A DNA stretch of 62,936 nucleotides, taken from positions 1 to 62,936 of the forward strand of contig WRKT01000012.1 of assembly GCA_009777995.1 (NCBI GenBank). Reading direction: 5' to 3'. Made by a program: the position numbers and the translations under genes. Position 1 is the stretch's first letter, and the number at the start of each line of letters is the position of its first letter. The stretch is from Treponema sp. (GTDB lineage Bacteria; Spirochaetota; Spirochaetia; Treponematales; Breznakiellaceae). Shown here piece by piece: positions 1 through 7,710 of this stretch. The notes beneath the pieces are model-generated. The model saw only the letters and a list, made by a program, of their open reading frames with translations, had not been told where the DNA came from and ran no database searches.

Positions 1-256
1 CTATAATTGCAGGTTTAATGAGAAGGGTCTGGGTCCTTATCCTCTCCATAGTCATTGGAGCCGCAAGGAAAGCTCCTGCAACTCCCTGGGTTAACATCCT
101 TATCTTCCACGGGAAAAAAGCAAGGTCTGTTGTAACGCCAAAAATCGTCACAGCGAGCATTGCTCCGATTACGCCGCCCCCGGGGATCTTAGCCTTGAAC
201 CCAAGAAGGCCTCCGCATGACCCCACAAGCAAGGTGAGTAAAAATCTTGAAAGCAT
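1..256 (-). CDS. AbrB-family (PF05145-like) membrane protein, partial
   Basis: The minus-strand frame starts at an ATG (256-254) that overlaps the thiQ stop as TAATG. It stays open to the window edge, giving about 85 N-terminal residues. The protein begins MLSRFLLTLLVGSCGGLLGF and continues with KIPGGGVIGAMLAV and a second hydrophobic helix. Glycine-rich helices with this 'G.LLG...IPGG.LIGAM' pattern are typical of the AbrB duplication family, often misnamed ammonia monooxygenase. The substrate of the family is not established. Overlap with thiQ implies translational coupling in the thiamine operon, so it may be TPP-regulated too. Family assignment comes from pattern recall on a fragment. Confidence 0.6.
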   Translation of the reverse strand, partial: MLSRFLLTLLVGSCGGLLGFKAKIPGGGVIGAMLAVTIFGVTTDLAFFPWKIRMLTQGVAGAFLAAPMTMERIRTQTLLIKPAII

Positions 257-969
257 TAAATTTTCTTACCCGATGAAAAAAAATCTTTCGCAAACTCTGT
301 TTCCGGTGAATTGAAGAGCCGGTCTGCCGTTCCTGTTTCTACTATCTCCCCGCCCCTCATAAGAGCTATGCGGTCTCCGAGCATTGCCGCTTCCTCCCTG
401 TCATGGGTCACAAAGATACAGGGGGCCTTTGATTTTGAGCGTATCGCAAGAAATTCACGGCGTAATTCCATCCTTAGAGGAGTATCCAGACTTGCAAAGG
501 GTTCGTCAAGGAGCAGGGCCCTTGGGTTAAGTGCAAGGGAGCGGGCAATTGCAACCCTCTGACGCTCCCCCCCTGAAAGCGTATGTATGCGCCTTGATGC
601 ATAATTCGGAAGTCGAACCAGTTTAAGCATTTCTTCTACGATTTTCACTCTCTCTTCTTTTGGCATTTTCCTTATTTTAAGCCCGTAAGCGATGTTTCCC
701 CCCACATCCAAATGAGGAAAAAGGGCAAGATCCTGGAAAACCACGGAAATATTTCGCTTCCAGCAGGGCAGGGCCGAAATATCTTCTCCGTTTGAGCTTA
801 AAACCCCGCTGTCAGGCTCTGCAAGCCCTGCAATAAGGTTTATTGCAGTGGTTTTACCCGAGCCTGAGGGTCCTGCAAGGACTAAGGTCTCACCTTCAGC
901 CACTTCCATGTCGAGAATGACCGTGAAATTCCCAAAGCTTTTCCGTAGAGAGCTTGCTTTAAGAGACAT
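256..969 (-). CDS. thiQ: Thiamine ABC transporter ATP-binding protein ThiQ
   Basis: A 237-aa ATPase subunit that would energise thiamine or thiamine-phosphate import at the inner face of the membrane. It has Walker A GPSGSGKTT, signature LSGGERQRVAIARSL, Walker B ALLLDEPFASLD and H-loop VTHDREEA, all in standard order; the length fits small importer ATPases. I chose ATG 969, preceded by AGGAGG, over an upstream in-frame extension that lies inside thiP. The gene overlaps the thiP end by 11 bp. By sequence alone it could be an iron(III) ATPase of the FbpC type; the TPP riboswitch at the head of the operon decides for thiamine. Confidence 0.85.
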   Translation of the reverse strand: MSLKASSLRKSFGNFTVILDMEVAEGETLVLAGPSGSGKTTAINLIAGLAEPDSGVLSSNGEDISALPCWKRNISVVFQDLALFPHLDVGGNIAYGLKIRKMPKEERVKIVEEMLKLVRLPNYASRRIHTLSGGERQRVAIARSLALNPRALLLDEPFASLDTPLRMELRREFLAIRSKSKAPCIFVTHDREEAAMLGDRIALMRGGEIVETGTADRLFNSPETEFAKDFFSSGKKI

Positions 970-2602
970 ATTTCCTCCTTCCTCCCTCCGAGAGCAGAAA
1001 AAGGATGATAAAGCCAAGAATGAGCATTGCCCCTGCAGCACAGGCTGCTCCGAAACGGTATGCACCTGTGGCCCTAAAGATATAAAGGGGTAGGGTTTCA
1101 AAATTCCTAATTCCGAGCATCATTACTGCGTTGAGTTCACCGAGGCTCAGGGCAGCGGCAAAACCCCATGCAGAGCGTAATTGTTTTAGAGAAAGGGGCA
1201 GAGCTATACCGAGCATGGTACGTAGAGGAGGGGCTCCAAGTACCATTGCAGCATTTAAGGTATTGCCGGGAAGGGAGCGAAAGCCCTCTGAGATAAAATT
1301 GAAAGTAAAGGGCAGGGCACTTACTGCATGAAGAAGAACCACAGCAACCGGACTCACATTTCTTCCATATATAACTATCCAGCCAAGACCAAGGACAATC
1401 CCCGAAGAGACCAGGGGAGCTGCAGCCATAAAGCGGATAAGATTAATTATGAGCACCTTCTCTCCCTGTCTCATTTCAATTAGCTTTATCGAAGCAGAGG
1501 CGAGAGTTGCAAGGATGCATGAGGCTGAGGCAGCAAAAAAGGCTAAGAAGAGGGATCGGAATAGGGCAGGAAGGGCGCCTTCCCCAAGGCTGCGCCACCA
1601 AATCGTGCTAAAAATCCTTTGGGCTGCCCTCGACGGCTGGTAAAGAAAGGATTCAAGTATAATCGATAATATCGGACCAAGGACAAATATGGCCACAAGA
1701 AAGAAGTATACTATCATAAAAATTATTGAACCCCTGCTCCTCTTTACTTCAAGGATCCTTTCTTCTGTGCCTGTTTTTATTTCCCTTGCTTTCCTATTAA
1801 AAAAAACATAGCTGAGGAAGAAAATAACGGCAATTATGGTTTCTGCGAAGGCCAGAGTTCCTGCATTTGCATAATTTAAGAATATCCTTCCGTGCCGGTA
1901 AATTTCAACTGCAAGGGTGGTTGAAGCGGGGCCGCCTCCAAGGACAAGTACCACTGCAAAACTTGTAAAGCTATAGAGAAAGACCAGCAATACTGCAGAC
2001 ATTATCGCGGGGATTGCCAGGGGAAGGGTAACGGTAAGAGCTGTTACGATAGGGGAGGCCCCAAGAACAGCCGCTGCAGGTGAATAAGCCCTGCGTGCCC
2101 TGTCAAGCCCGTCACCTGCAAGACGAATCACCAGGGGAAAGTTAAAAAAACCGTGGGCCAGGATTATTGCCTCGGGCCTATAGAGGATCCTCAAGACAGG
2201 GCCCCCAAAACTGCCAAGCCCTTGGTTTAGCCAGCCTGAATTCCCGTAAAACAATACGAAGCCCAAGACTACAAGGATGGAAGGCATTGCAAAGGGAACA
2301 GCAGAGAGGGTTCTAAGAACCGGCGCAAGTCGTCCCCTCTTTGAAAGGTACCATGCACCCGGCAGCCCTATTGCAAGAGAAAGGAGCACGCTGAAGAAGG
2401 CCTGCCTCAGAGTAAAACTAGTAATATTCCAAAGGGCCCTGTTTTGAAGTACGGTAATCCCGCCTGTTAATCCCCCCTCTACAGCCTTGGCAAATGCTCC
2501 GCCATAAGGGAGGAAAAAACATAACCCGACAGCTAAAAATAAAGGAAGGGCAAGCAGATAAGAAAGAGTAAAATTATAGGTTCTTCCCTTTATAGCGAAC
2601 AC
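959..2602 (-). CDS. thiP: Thiamine ABC transporter permease ThiP (fused double permease)
   Basis: A 547-aa inner-membrane permease with two fused BPD_transp_1 domains and about 12 hydrophobic segments. The EAA-like loops are near GLDRARRAYSPAAAVLGASP (first half) and NTLNAAMVLGAPPLRTM (second half). The fused layout is usual for the ThiP/FbpB family. The start is uncertain. GTG 2602 has an AGAGG motif just upstream and lies after the thiB stop. ATG 2644 would extend the protein by 14 residues and overlap thiB by 28 bp with a weaker ribosome site. It sits between thiB and thiQ in a tightly coupled operon. Confidence 0.85.
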   Translation of the reverse strand: MFAIKGRTYNFTLSYLLALPLFLAVGLCFFLPYGGAFAKAVEGGLTGGITVLQNRALWNITSFTLRQAFFSVLLSLAIGLPGAWYLSKRGRLAPVLRTLSAVPFAMPSILVVLGFVLFYGNSGWLNQGLGSFGGPVLRILYRPEAIILAHGFFNFPLVIRLAGDGLDRARRAYSPAAAVLGASPIVTALTVTLPLAIPAIMSAVLLVFLYSFTSFAVVLVLGGGPASTTLAVEIYRHGRIFLNYANAGTLAFAETIIAVIFFLSYVFFNRKAREIKTGTEERILEVKRSRGSIIFMIVYFFLVAIFVLGPILSIILESFLYQPSRAAQRIFSTIWWRSLGEGALPALFRSLFLAFFAASASCILATLASASIKLIEMRQGEKVLIINLIRFMAAAPLVSSGIVLGLGWIVIYGRNVSPVAVVLLHAVSALPFTFNFISEGFRSLPGNTLNAAMVLGAPPLRTMLGIALPLSLKQLRSAWGFAAALSLGELNAVMMLGIRNFETLPLYIFRATGAYRFGAACAAGAMLILGFIILFLLSEGGRRKYVS

Positions 2603-2616
2603 CGTACCTCTTGAGT

Positions 2617-3636
2617 TTACCTCACTGCCATCAATGATGCCCATTCATTCAGCTCTGCCTCGCTTACAGGAGGAGCTATAAAGGAAATATCACTCTTTGG
2701 GTTTATCCTGAATGAGTCAGGCAGCGGAATATCAATTACAGGGTAAGTCCAGTTTGTAAGAGGGATAATATCCTGGAAGTCGGGGCTTATCATAAAGTCC
2801 ATAAATCTTCTGGCATTCTCCTTATTTCCCCCTGCCCTGACAAGACCCCCTGCCTCAATCTGCAACGGGTGGCCACCCGGGAAAATTGCTGCCTTAAAAC
2901 GCTCGGAATCTTCAAATTCAAGATGGTATCCGGGGCTTGTGGTATAAGAAAGAACAAGAGGTGCTTCGCCTCGGGTAAATAGACCGTAGGCCGCACTCCA
3001 GCCGCCTGAAACAGTAAGAATCGAGGGAGAGAGCCTCCTCCAATAATCGCGCCAGCCCTCCCCGTAAACTTCCTTTACCCAGCCGAATAAACCAAGACCA
3101 ACAGACGAAGTCCTTGGATCGATTAAAACGATACCGTCCCTATATTCAGGCCTTGTCAGGTCTTCGAGGCTCCTTGGCGGATTTGTAATCGTTTCTGAAT
3201 CGTAAACAAAGGCAAAATAGCTATAATCCATCGGGATTAATCGGAAACTCGGGTCAAAAATCAATTCGGGGAAGATCCTTTCTGCTCCTATAGGCCTGTA
3301 TGACTCGAGCAGGCCCGACTCGAGCAGACGCCCTGCCATATTCTGATCTATGCCCAGAATTATGTCCGCATCTGCAGAACTACCCTCATGAAGCAGCCTT
3401 GAAAGCATTGTTCCCGCTCCCGAATGGCCTTCCCAGATGATTCTTATCCCTGTAAGTTCCTCAAATCTTTCCGCGACGGCAGGCCCCGGCCCCCAACTTG
3501 ATATGAAAGAATCGGAAGTCCAAATAATAAGCTCATTTGTATTACTTGTACTCTGTCTGCTGCCTGCCGAAACGCCCAATATGAGCGTGGCAATAAGTAA
3601 AATTGAAACGACTATAAGATTGATATTTCTCTTCAT
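2617..3636 (-). CDS. thiB: Thiamine ABC transporter substrate-binding protein ThiB
   Basis: A 339-aa periplasmic binding protein. The N-terminus MKRNINLIVVSILLIATLIL then VSAG is a signal peptide with a probable SPase I site after VSA; there is no lipobox cysteine. The body resembles the iron/thiamine/spermidine binding family (LIIWTSDSFISSWGPGPAVAERFEELTGIRIIW, ending NWTYPVID near the C-terminus in the usual place). The start is ATG 3636, with GGAGG 6-7 nt upstream. That Shine-Dalgarno is also the 3' end of the TPP aptamer, so ligand binding should block translation. A longer in-frame ORF upstream is only the riboswitch read as protein. Confidence 0.88.
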   Translation of the reverse strand: MKRNINLIVVSILLIATLILGVSAGSRQSTSNTNELIIWTSDSFISSWGPGPAVAERFEELTGIRIIWEGHSGAGTMLSRLLHEGSSADADIILGIDQNMAGRLLESGLLESYRPIGAERIFPELIFDPSFRLIPMDYSYFAFVYDSETITNPPRSLEDLTRPEYRDGIVLIDPRTSSVGLGLFGWVKEVYGEGWRDYWRRLSPSILTVSGGWSAAYGLFTRGEAPLVLSYTTSPGYHLEFEDSERFKAAIFPGGHPLQIEAGGLVRAGGNKENARRFMDFMISPDFQDIIPLTNWTYPVIDIPLPDSFRINPKSDISFIAPPVSEAELNEWASLMAVR

Positions 3637-3639
3637 GTC

Positions 3640-3724
3640 ATTCCCTCCGCCGGCATTATCCGGATCAGGTTCTACGGGTGTTATCTCAGGCATCGCACTC
3701 AACGAGCGCTCAACCACCCCGGTT
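3640..3724 (-). promoter_or_regulatory. TPP riboswitch (THI box)
   Basis: On the minus strand the leader shows the hallmark aptamer blocks: GGGGTG near the 5' end, GCCTGAGATAACACCC, then GAACCTGATCCGGATAATGC and finally CGGAGGGA. These match the conserved TPP aptamer (CUGAGA, ACCC, GAACCUGAUCUGGnUAAUGC, GnGnAGGGA). The last block contains the thiB Shine-Dalgarno, so control is probably of translation initiation by sequestration; I see no separate terminator hairpin between aptamer and start codon. Confidence 0.95.
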
Positions 3725-3738
3725 TGTTTGATATGATG

Positions 3739-3744
3739 ATTATA
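3739..3744 (-). promoter_or_regulatory. Candidate -10 box for thiB operon
   Basis: A perfect TATAAT (minus strand) lies about 15 nt upstream of the TPP aptamer, so the transcript would begin almost at the aptamer. No good -35 hexamer is visible at 17 nt spacing; the region is A/T-rich. Confidence 0.45.
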
Positions 3745-3754
3745 AGAAAAATTG

Positions 3755-3786
3755 AAAAAAAAAGATAGTGCTGCTTCCTGCTATCT
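3755..3786 (-). terminator. Weak intrinsic terminator after rlmN
   Basis: On the minus strand AGATAG (3786-3781, overlapping the rlmN stop) can pair with CTATCT (3768-3763) across a 12-nt loop and is followed by a run of nine T. The stem is short, but the U-tract and position between rlmN and the thiB leader fit a terminator. Confidence 0.4.
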
Positions 3787-4785
3787 GCCAAGCTGGCCGC
3801 ATGCACCTGAAATACTGCCGCCCTTGCCCATCCTGACAGTGACCTTAAGGCCCATTTTTTTAAGTTCAGAAGCGAAATCTTCAATTTCCCGGTTCCCCGG
3901 CCTCTCTAATTCCCTTCCTTCAAACTCAAGGCCCTCTACTTTATTCCATGGGATAAGGTTGATATGAGCATCAAGGCCAAGATTATAGTCTGTTATTGCC
4001 CTTGCCTCGTCTTTCCCTGTATTAATTCCCCTTAAAAGCACAACTTCCAGGGTTATTCTATGTATATCCCTGTATTTTAAGAGTTGGTTCTTTAAATTGA
4101 AAAGAGAATCCCTTGCTCTGGGCATCAGGCGTTTTCTTAATCCTTCATTTGCACTATTAAGAGAAAGTGATAATCGTACATGGGGCCCTTTATCCAGGAG
4201 TTCCTCGATTCCCCTCTCTATTCCGCAAGTTGAAATTGTTATTCTCCGTTTGGAAATATTAAGCCCTGCCTCTTCTGTGAAAAAGTTTATAGCCTTACGC
4301 AACTCAACCGGATTAAGAAGGGGCTCTCCCATACCCATTACAACTATATGTGTAGTTTCAGGGGCCCTGCTCTTTAAATATAGAAACTGCCCTGCAATCT
4401 CACTCGCGCTCAAGTTTCGCCTGAAACCAAGAGTCCCCGTTTTACAGAATACACAGCCCACAGGGCAGCCTGCCTGGGTCGAAATGCAGGCCGTTTTTCG
4501 GCCCTTCCCGTCAGAAAGCAGTACCGTCTCTATAATAACCCCGTCATCGAGTTCAATGCCTAATTTTATCGTCCCATCCCCACCCTTTAGCTCGGTATTA
4601 AGGCGGCCGGGAACTAAAGTATACTCTTCGGCTAATTTTTTTCTTATTGAAGCAGGGAGATTACTCATCTCTTCAAAGCTTAATTTCCCCTTGCATATCC
4701 ATTCATGAACCTGCGCAGCCCTATAGGCGGGATAAGACTTGAGTAAGGAGATGAGTTCTTCTTTTAAGAGCCCTGCAAGAATCAG
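3781..4785 (-). CDS. rlmN: 23S rRNA/tRNA adenine-C2 methyltransferase RlmN (probable CUG start)
   Basis: A radical SAM methyltransferase predicted to methylate C2 of A2503 in 23S rRNA and A37 in tRNA. The [4Fe-4S] motif CPVGCVFC, SAM-binding MGMGEPLLN and C-terminal SGACGQL with the methyl-carrying cysteine are all present. The first ATG (4668) would remove a conserved N-terminal domain: the frame upstream encodes LLKEELISLLKSYPAYRAAQ then VHEWICKGKLSFEEM, typical of RlmN. No ATG, GTG or TTG occurs in this stretch. The best candidate is CTG 4785, 8 nt after AAAGG and overlapping the upstream stop as CTGA (334 aa). ATT 4782 or -1 frameshifting at an A AAA AAC heptamer are alternatives. Confidence 0.85.
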   Translation of the reverse strand: MILAGLLKEELISLLKSYPAYRAAQVHEWICKGKLSFEEMSNLPASIRKKLAEEYTLVPGRLNTELKGGDGTIKLGIELDDGVIIETVLLSDGKGRKTACISTQAGCPVGCVFCKTGTLGFRRNLSASEIAGQFLYLKSRAPETTHIVVMGMGEPLLNPVELRKAINFFTEEAGLNISKRRITISTCGIERGIEELLDKGPHVRLSLSLNSANEGLRKRLMPRARDSLFNLKNQLLKYRDIHRITLEVVLLRGINTGKDEARAITDYNLGLDAHINLIPWNKVEGLEFEGRELERPGNREIEDFASELKKMGLKVTVRMGKGGSISGACGQLGR

Positions 4786-5903
4786 TTTTTTAACCTTTCC
4801 AACTGCTCACTTATCATACTATTCCTAACTCCCTGGCGTTGGAAATCTTCCAGAATTTCCACTGCTTCCCGCTTTGCACCCTTCATTAGATAACAGTCTG
4901 CAAGCTCGAGGTAGAGCCGATAGCCCTTGCTGTCTTGTTGAATAAGGCGTTTTAAGGATTCTATAGCCTCGTTGTAATTGCCCTTAAGTCTTGCAACAAC
5001 TGCAAGTCCGAGAACCGCATGTGTATCAAATTCTATATTAAGGGCCCTGCGGTAACAGTCTATGGCTGCATCATAGTCATTTAGGTTTCTGTATCCGTCA
5101 CCTGCGCGGGTAAGGATTACCTTATTCCGCGGGTCTTGGGCAAGTATTCTATTCCAATAATCCAGGGCAATGCGCTGCTGGCGCAGCCCCCTATAGCAGT
5201 CTGCAAGGCCAAAAAGGGCGTAAAAATTTCCGGGTTCTCTGTTCAGGGCCGCTTCAAAAAAGCCAAGACCTTCCTTAAAAGATTTTAACTTTCTATGACA
5301 ATTACCAATCGAGGTAAGAACCCGTATATCAACATTCTCTCTATTTCTCTGAAACATCCTGTCCCAATAGAATAAAGCTTCCTTATACTCCCTGAAATCG
5401 TAATGAAGATGCCCAAGGCCGATTATTGCATAGGGATTATCATTTTCCATTTGCAATACCTTATGATATACGTCTCTTGAACGATTATAGTCCCTCACTT
5501 TACGGTATGCGTCTGCAACCCTGGTTAAGACCGTGATATTTTTATCATCATGATTAAGGTACTGCTCCCAGATTTCTATTGCAGTGTGAAATTGACTTAA
5601 AGCCTTATAGCAGTCGGCAAGGCCGAAAAGTGCATAATTATTCCCGGGATGATGGTCAAGACAGCGCTGGTAGAAGGTTATTGCGTTTTTAAACCCCCCC
5701 TGCTTCCTCTCTGCATCTCCCATTCCTACCAAGGCATAATTATTGTTCTCGTCAGATTTTAAGATTTTTGTAAAACAATCTGCGGCTTCGCTAACCCTAT
5801 TCTCTTTAAGGTAAAGATAGCCTTTTTTGGAAAGCCCTGAGATATCATCCCTTTCTTCGGGATCACCTTCCCTATTGGGAAAGACTTCAATGGCTTCACT
5901 CAT
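4782..5903 (-). CDS. Tetratricopeptide-repeat protein
   Basis: A 373-aa soluble protein made almost wholly of TPR helices (about nine or ten repeats), with no signal peptide. A larger unit of three TPRs is repeated: NNYALFGLADCYKALSQF in the first half is matched by NFYALFGLADCYRGLRQQ in the second, with LTRVADAYRKVRDY matched by LTRAGDGYRNLNDY about one repeat later. TPR arrays bind protein partners; no enzymatic domain is present. The start is ATG 5903, 8 nt after GAGGGG; an in-frame ATG at 5918 lacks a site. It lies 20 bp after the 109-aa gene and overlaps rlmN. It ends TTA AAA AAC TGA, placing a slippery A AAA AAC at the stop. Confidence 0.8.
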   Translation of the reverse strand: MSEAIEVFPNREGDPEERDDISGLSKKGYLYLKENRVSEAADCFTKILKSDENNNYALVGMGDAERKQGGFKNAITFYQRCLDHHPGNNYALFGLADCYKALSQFHTAIEIWEQYLNHDDKNITVLTRVADAYRKVRDYNRSRDVYHKVLQMENDNPYAIIGLGHLHYDFREYKEALFYWDRMFQRNRENVDIRVLTSIGNCHRKLKSFKEGLGFFEAALNREPGNFYALFGLADCYRGLRQQRIALDYWNRILAQDPRNKVILTRAGDGYRNLNDYDAAIDCYRRALNIEFDTHAVLGLAVVARLKGNYNEAIESLKRLIQQDSKGYRLYLELADCYLMKGAKREAVEILEDFQRQGVRNSMISEQLERLKN

Positions 5904-5923
5904 TTGAATACCCCTCATCTATA

Positions 5924-6253
5924 TCAAGTGTCTTGTAACAAACTTTGAATTAACGCGGACAATTGCATTATGATGGGATCAGCTCTCCGGCGGTCAGGCG
6001 CTATCCAGTACATGCGAAGAGCATCGAGCTGCCTGCCTTTTGACATATAATAATCGCCTACACGAATTAAGCCGTCGGAATATCCGGTTGTAAGGAAGAT
6101 TCTTCTTGCTGATTCTATATCACCGGAATTATAGAGCAGATTTCCCTTACGATTAAGAGCCGCTTTTTGCGTCCCATCCATCACCGTTTTTTCGGTGGTT
6201 TTTATGAAGGCGGACTCTCCTTCAATTTTTTTTATAATGCTTTTTAAGTCCAT
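5924..6253 (-). CDS. Small TPR-like protein of unknown function
   Basis: A 109-aa cytoplasmic protein. After about 30 polar residues, helices NRKGNLLYNSGDIESARRIF and DGLIRVGDYYMSKGRQLDAL resemble TPR hairpins ending in LRMYWIAPDRRRADPIIMQL. It is first in the operon with the larger TPR protein, directly behind a strong promoter. I do not recognise a named family. Its two degenerate TPR units and gene order suggest it works with, or binds, the downstream TPR protein (inference). Confidence 0.6.
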   Translation of the reverse strand: MDLKSIIKKIEGESAFIKTTEKTVMDGTQKAALNRKGNLLYNSGDIESARRIFLTTGYSDGLIRVGDYYMSKGRQLDALRMYWIAPDRRRADPIIMQLSALIQSLLQDT

Positions 6254-6272
6254 TGTTTAATCCTTCGTGTAT

Positions 6273-6301
6273 AAGATATATAAAATCTCTAATATTGTCA
6301 A
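6273..6301 (-). promoter_or_regulatory. Sigma-70 promoter for the TPR-rlmN operon
   Basis: On the minus strand TTGACA (6301-6296), a 17-nt spacer, then TATCTT (6278-6273), placed 20 nt upstream of the 109-aa gene start and immediately after the rsmD stop. Confidence 0.65.
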
Positions 6302-6303
6302 AT

Positions 6304-6834
6304 TTATTCATTTAAAACCCTGTAAAAATCTACAATGGAACGACCGTATTCACGGCTGTCTTCCTGTATTATTTTATCGATCTGCAGAGTTTCTTCTCTC
6401 GGACGGTGCAGCAGGATTAGAGAGCCTTCCTTTGTAAGAGGGGAATTTACGATTGAATTCATTAGCTCTTGTTTAAATTTATACGGGAAGGGAGGGTCAC
6501 AGAAAATAATATCGAAGGTTTTTTTTGCACGCATTATATAGAGCTCTGCTGACATAAAGCGGCAATGTATGCGCAAAGGAGATATTTTTACATTTTCCAG
6601 CAGGGTTCTGCGCTTCTCCCCGTCCATTTCAACAGCTTCGATGTATGCGGCTCCCCTTGAAGCAGCTTCAAGGGCAATAATGCCTGAGCCTGTGAAGAGA
6701 TCGAGGAAGGATAGGTCTGACAGGTCACCTAAGATAGAAAAAACAGACTCCCTCATCTTATCCATGGCAGGGCGAATTATGCCCCCGGGGGTCTTTACCT
6801 GCCGTCCTTTTAGGAGTCCGCCTGTTATCCTCAT
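6304..6834 (-). CDS. rsmD: 16S rRNA (guanine966-N2)-methyltransferase RsmD
   Basis: A 176-aa SAM-dependent methyltransferase that modifies G966 of 16S rRNA in the 30S subunit. The start MRITGGLLKGRQVKTPGG, the RPAMDKMRESVFSIL motif, SAM-binding LDLFTGSGIIALEAASRGA and catalytic CDPPFPYKF (DPPF) are typical of RsmD, and length is normal. It stands apart from the TPR operon: a promoter for that operon begins at its stop codon. It diverges from rpsF. Confidence 0.92.
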   Translation of the reverse strand: MRITGGLLKGRQVKTPGGIIRPAMDKMRESVFSILGDLSDLSFLDLFTGSGIIALEAASRGAAYIEAVEMDGEKRRTLLENVKISPLRIHCRFMSAELYIMRAKKTFDIIFCDPPFPYKFKQELMNSIVNSPLTKEGSLILLHRPREETLQIDKIIQEDSREYGRSIVDFYRVLNE

Positions 6835-6873
6835 TATGCTTAATATCGGCTTTAAAGTGTGCTATAAAAAGGC

Positions 6874-6902
6874 TTGCATAAAATTGAAGAACTTGCTATA
6901 TT
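6874..6902 (+). promoter_or_regulatory. Sigma-70 promoter for the rpsF-dnaB cluster
   Basis: TTGCAT (6874-6879), a 17-nt spacer, then TATATT (6897-6902), about 55 nt upstream of rpsF. No other promoter-like pair is obvious before dnaB. Confidence 0.6.
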
Positions 6903-6957
6903 AAATTACCTCTTTGCCCTTTAAAGGGCCGAAATTTATTGTCCGTAAGGAGGACCT

Positions 6958-7254
6958 ATGCGTCAATACGAGCTGATGGTCATCTTCCCCCTGGAAGAAG
7001 ATCAGCAAAAGGCAGGCCGGGAGAAGCTACTATCCGACCTTGGAAACAATGGAGCTGAGATCGAGAAAACCGATGAAATCGGGGATCGAGACCTCGCTTA
7101 TGAAATCAGGAAAAGAAGACGAGGCAGATACGTCCTTTTTACCATCAAGGCTGATCCTGCTAAAATTGCAACTCTGGACAGAATCTTTAAGCTTAATGCC
7201 AATCTTCTAAAATACCTTTTCGTAAATATCGAAAGTAAGGAAAAAAATGGCTGA
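6958..7254 (+). CDS. rpsF: 30S ribosomal protein bS6
   Basis: A 98-aa ribosomal protein of the 30S platform, where it pairs with bS18. MRQYELMVIFPLEE is the characteristic N-terminus, and the body ends LDRIFKLNANLLKYLFVN. AAGGAGG precedes ATG 6958. First gene of the conserved rpsF-ssb-rpsR-rplI-dnaB cluster; overlaps ssb by 8 bp. Confidence 0.95.
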   Translation: MRQYELMVIFPLEEDQQKAGREKLLSDLGNNGAEIEKTDEIGDRDLAYEIRKRRRGRYVLFTIKADPAKIATLDRIFKLNANLLKYLFVNIESKEKNG

Positions 7255-7690
7255 TATTAACCATGTAGTCCTGGTTGGACGTTTGACCAGGGATGCAGAA
7301 CTTAAATATACGAGTTCAGGCCAAGCTATATGCAAATTCGCAATTGCAATTAATAGGAGACGTAAAAACGGCGACAATTGGGAGGATGAAGCACATTTCT
7401 TCGACATAGTCCTCTGGGGCCGCCAGGGCGAATCCTTAAACCAGTATCTTCAGAAGGGTAAGCTGGTTGGAATTGAGGGCGAATTGCGCCAGGAGCGCTG
7501 GCAGCAGGATGGACAGAACAGGTCAAAGATTGAGATTGTGGCGAATAATATTCAGCTTCTAGGAAGCGGAGGCCCCTCTTCCGGTTCATCCCGGGATTCA
7601 AACTCCCAAGGGTCAACCGGTTTTAGACCAAATAATAGGGAAGATAATCCCCCCGAGGATGATAACTTCTCTGATGATATACCGTTTTAA
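7247..7690 (+). CDS. ssb: Single-stranded DNA-binding protein
   Basis: A 147-aa SSB with an N-terminal OB fold (NHVVLVGRLTRDAELKYTSSGQ, then WEDEAHFFDIVLWGRQGE) that coats single-stranded DNA in replication and repair. A glycine/serine/asparagine-rich linker (about residues 105-135) leads to the acidic tip DDIPF, the docking tail for replication proteins. It overlaps rpsF by 8 bp and sits in the usual place between the S6 and S18 genes. Confidence 0.95.
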   Translation: MADINHVVLVGRLTRDAELKYTSSGQAICKFAIAINRRRKNGDNWEDEAHFFDIVLWGRQGESLNQYLQKGKLVGIEGELRQERWQQDGQNRSKIEIVANNIQLLGSGGPSSGSSRDSNSQGSTGFRPNNREDNPPEDDNFSDDIPF

Positions 7691-7710
7691 TTTAATTCAT
7701 GAGGTAATTT

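Noticed and set aside
970..1101. 44-residue extension of ThiQ
   Set aside because: It lies fully inside thiP; ATG 969 has AGGAGG and starts the ABC domain.
3637..3717. 27-residue N-terminal extension of ThiB (ORF from 3717)
   Set aside because: It is the TPP aptamer read as protein; the signal peptide begins at ATG 3636 with a good ribosome site.
4097..4708. 203-aa plus-strand ORF
   Set aside because: Antisense shadow of rlmN; no ribosome site and no family resemblance.
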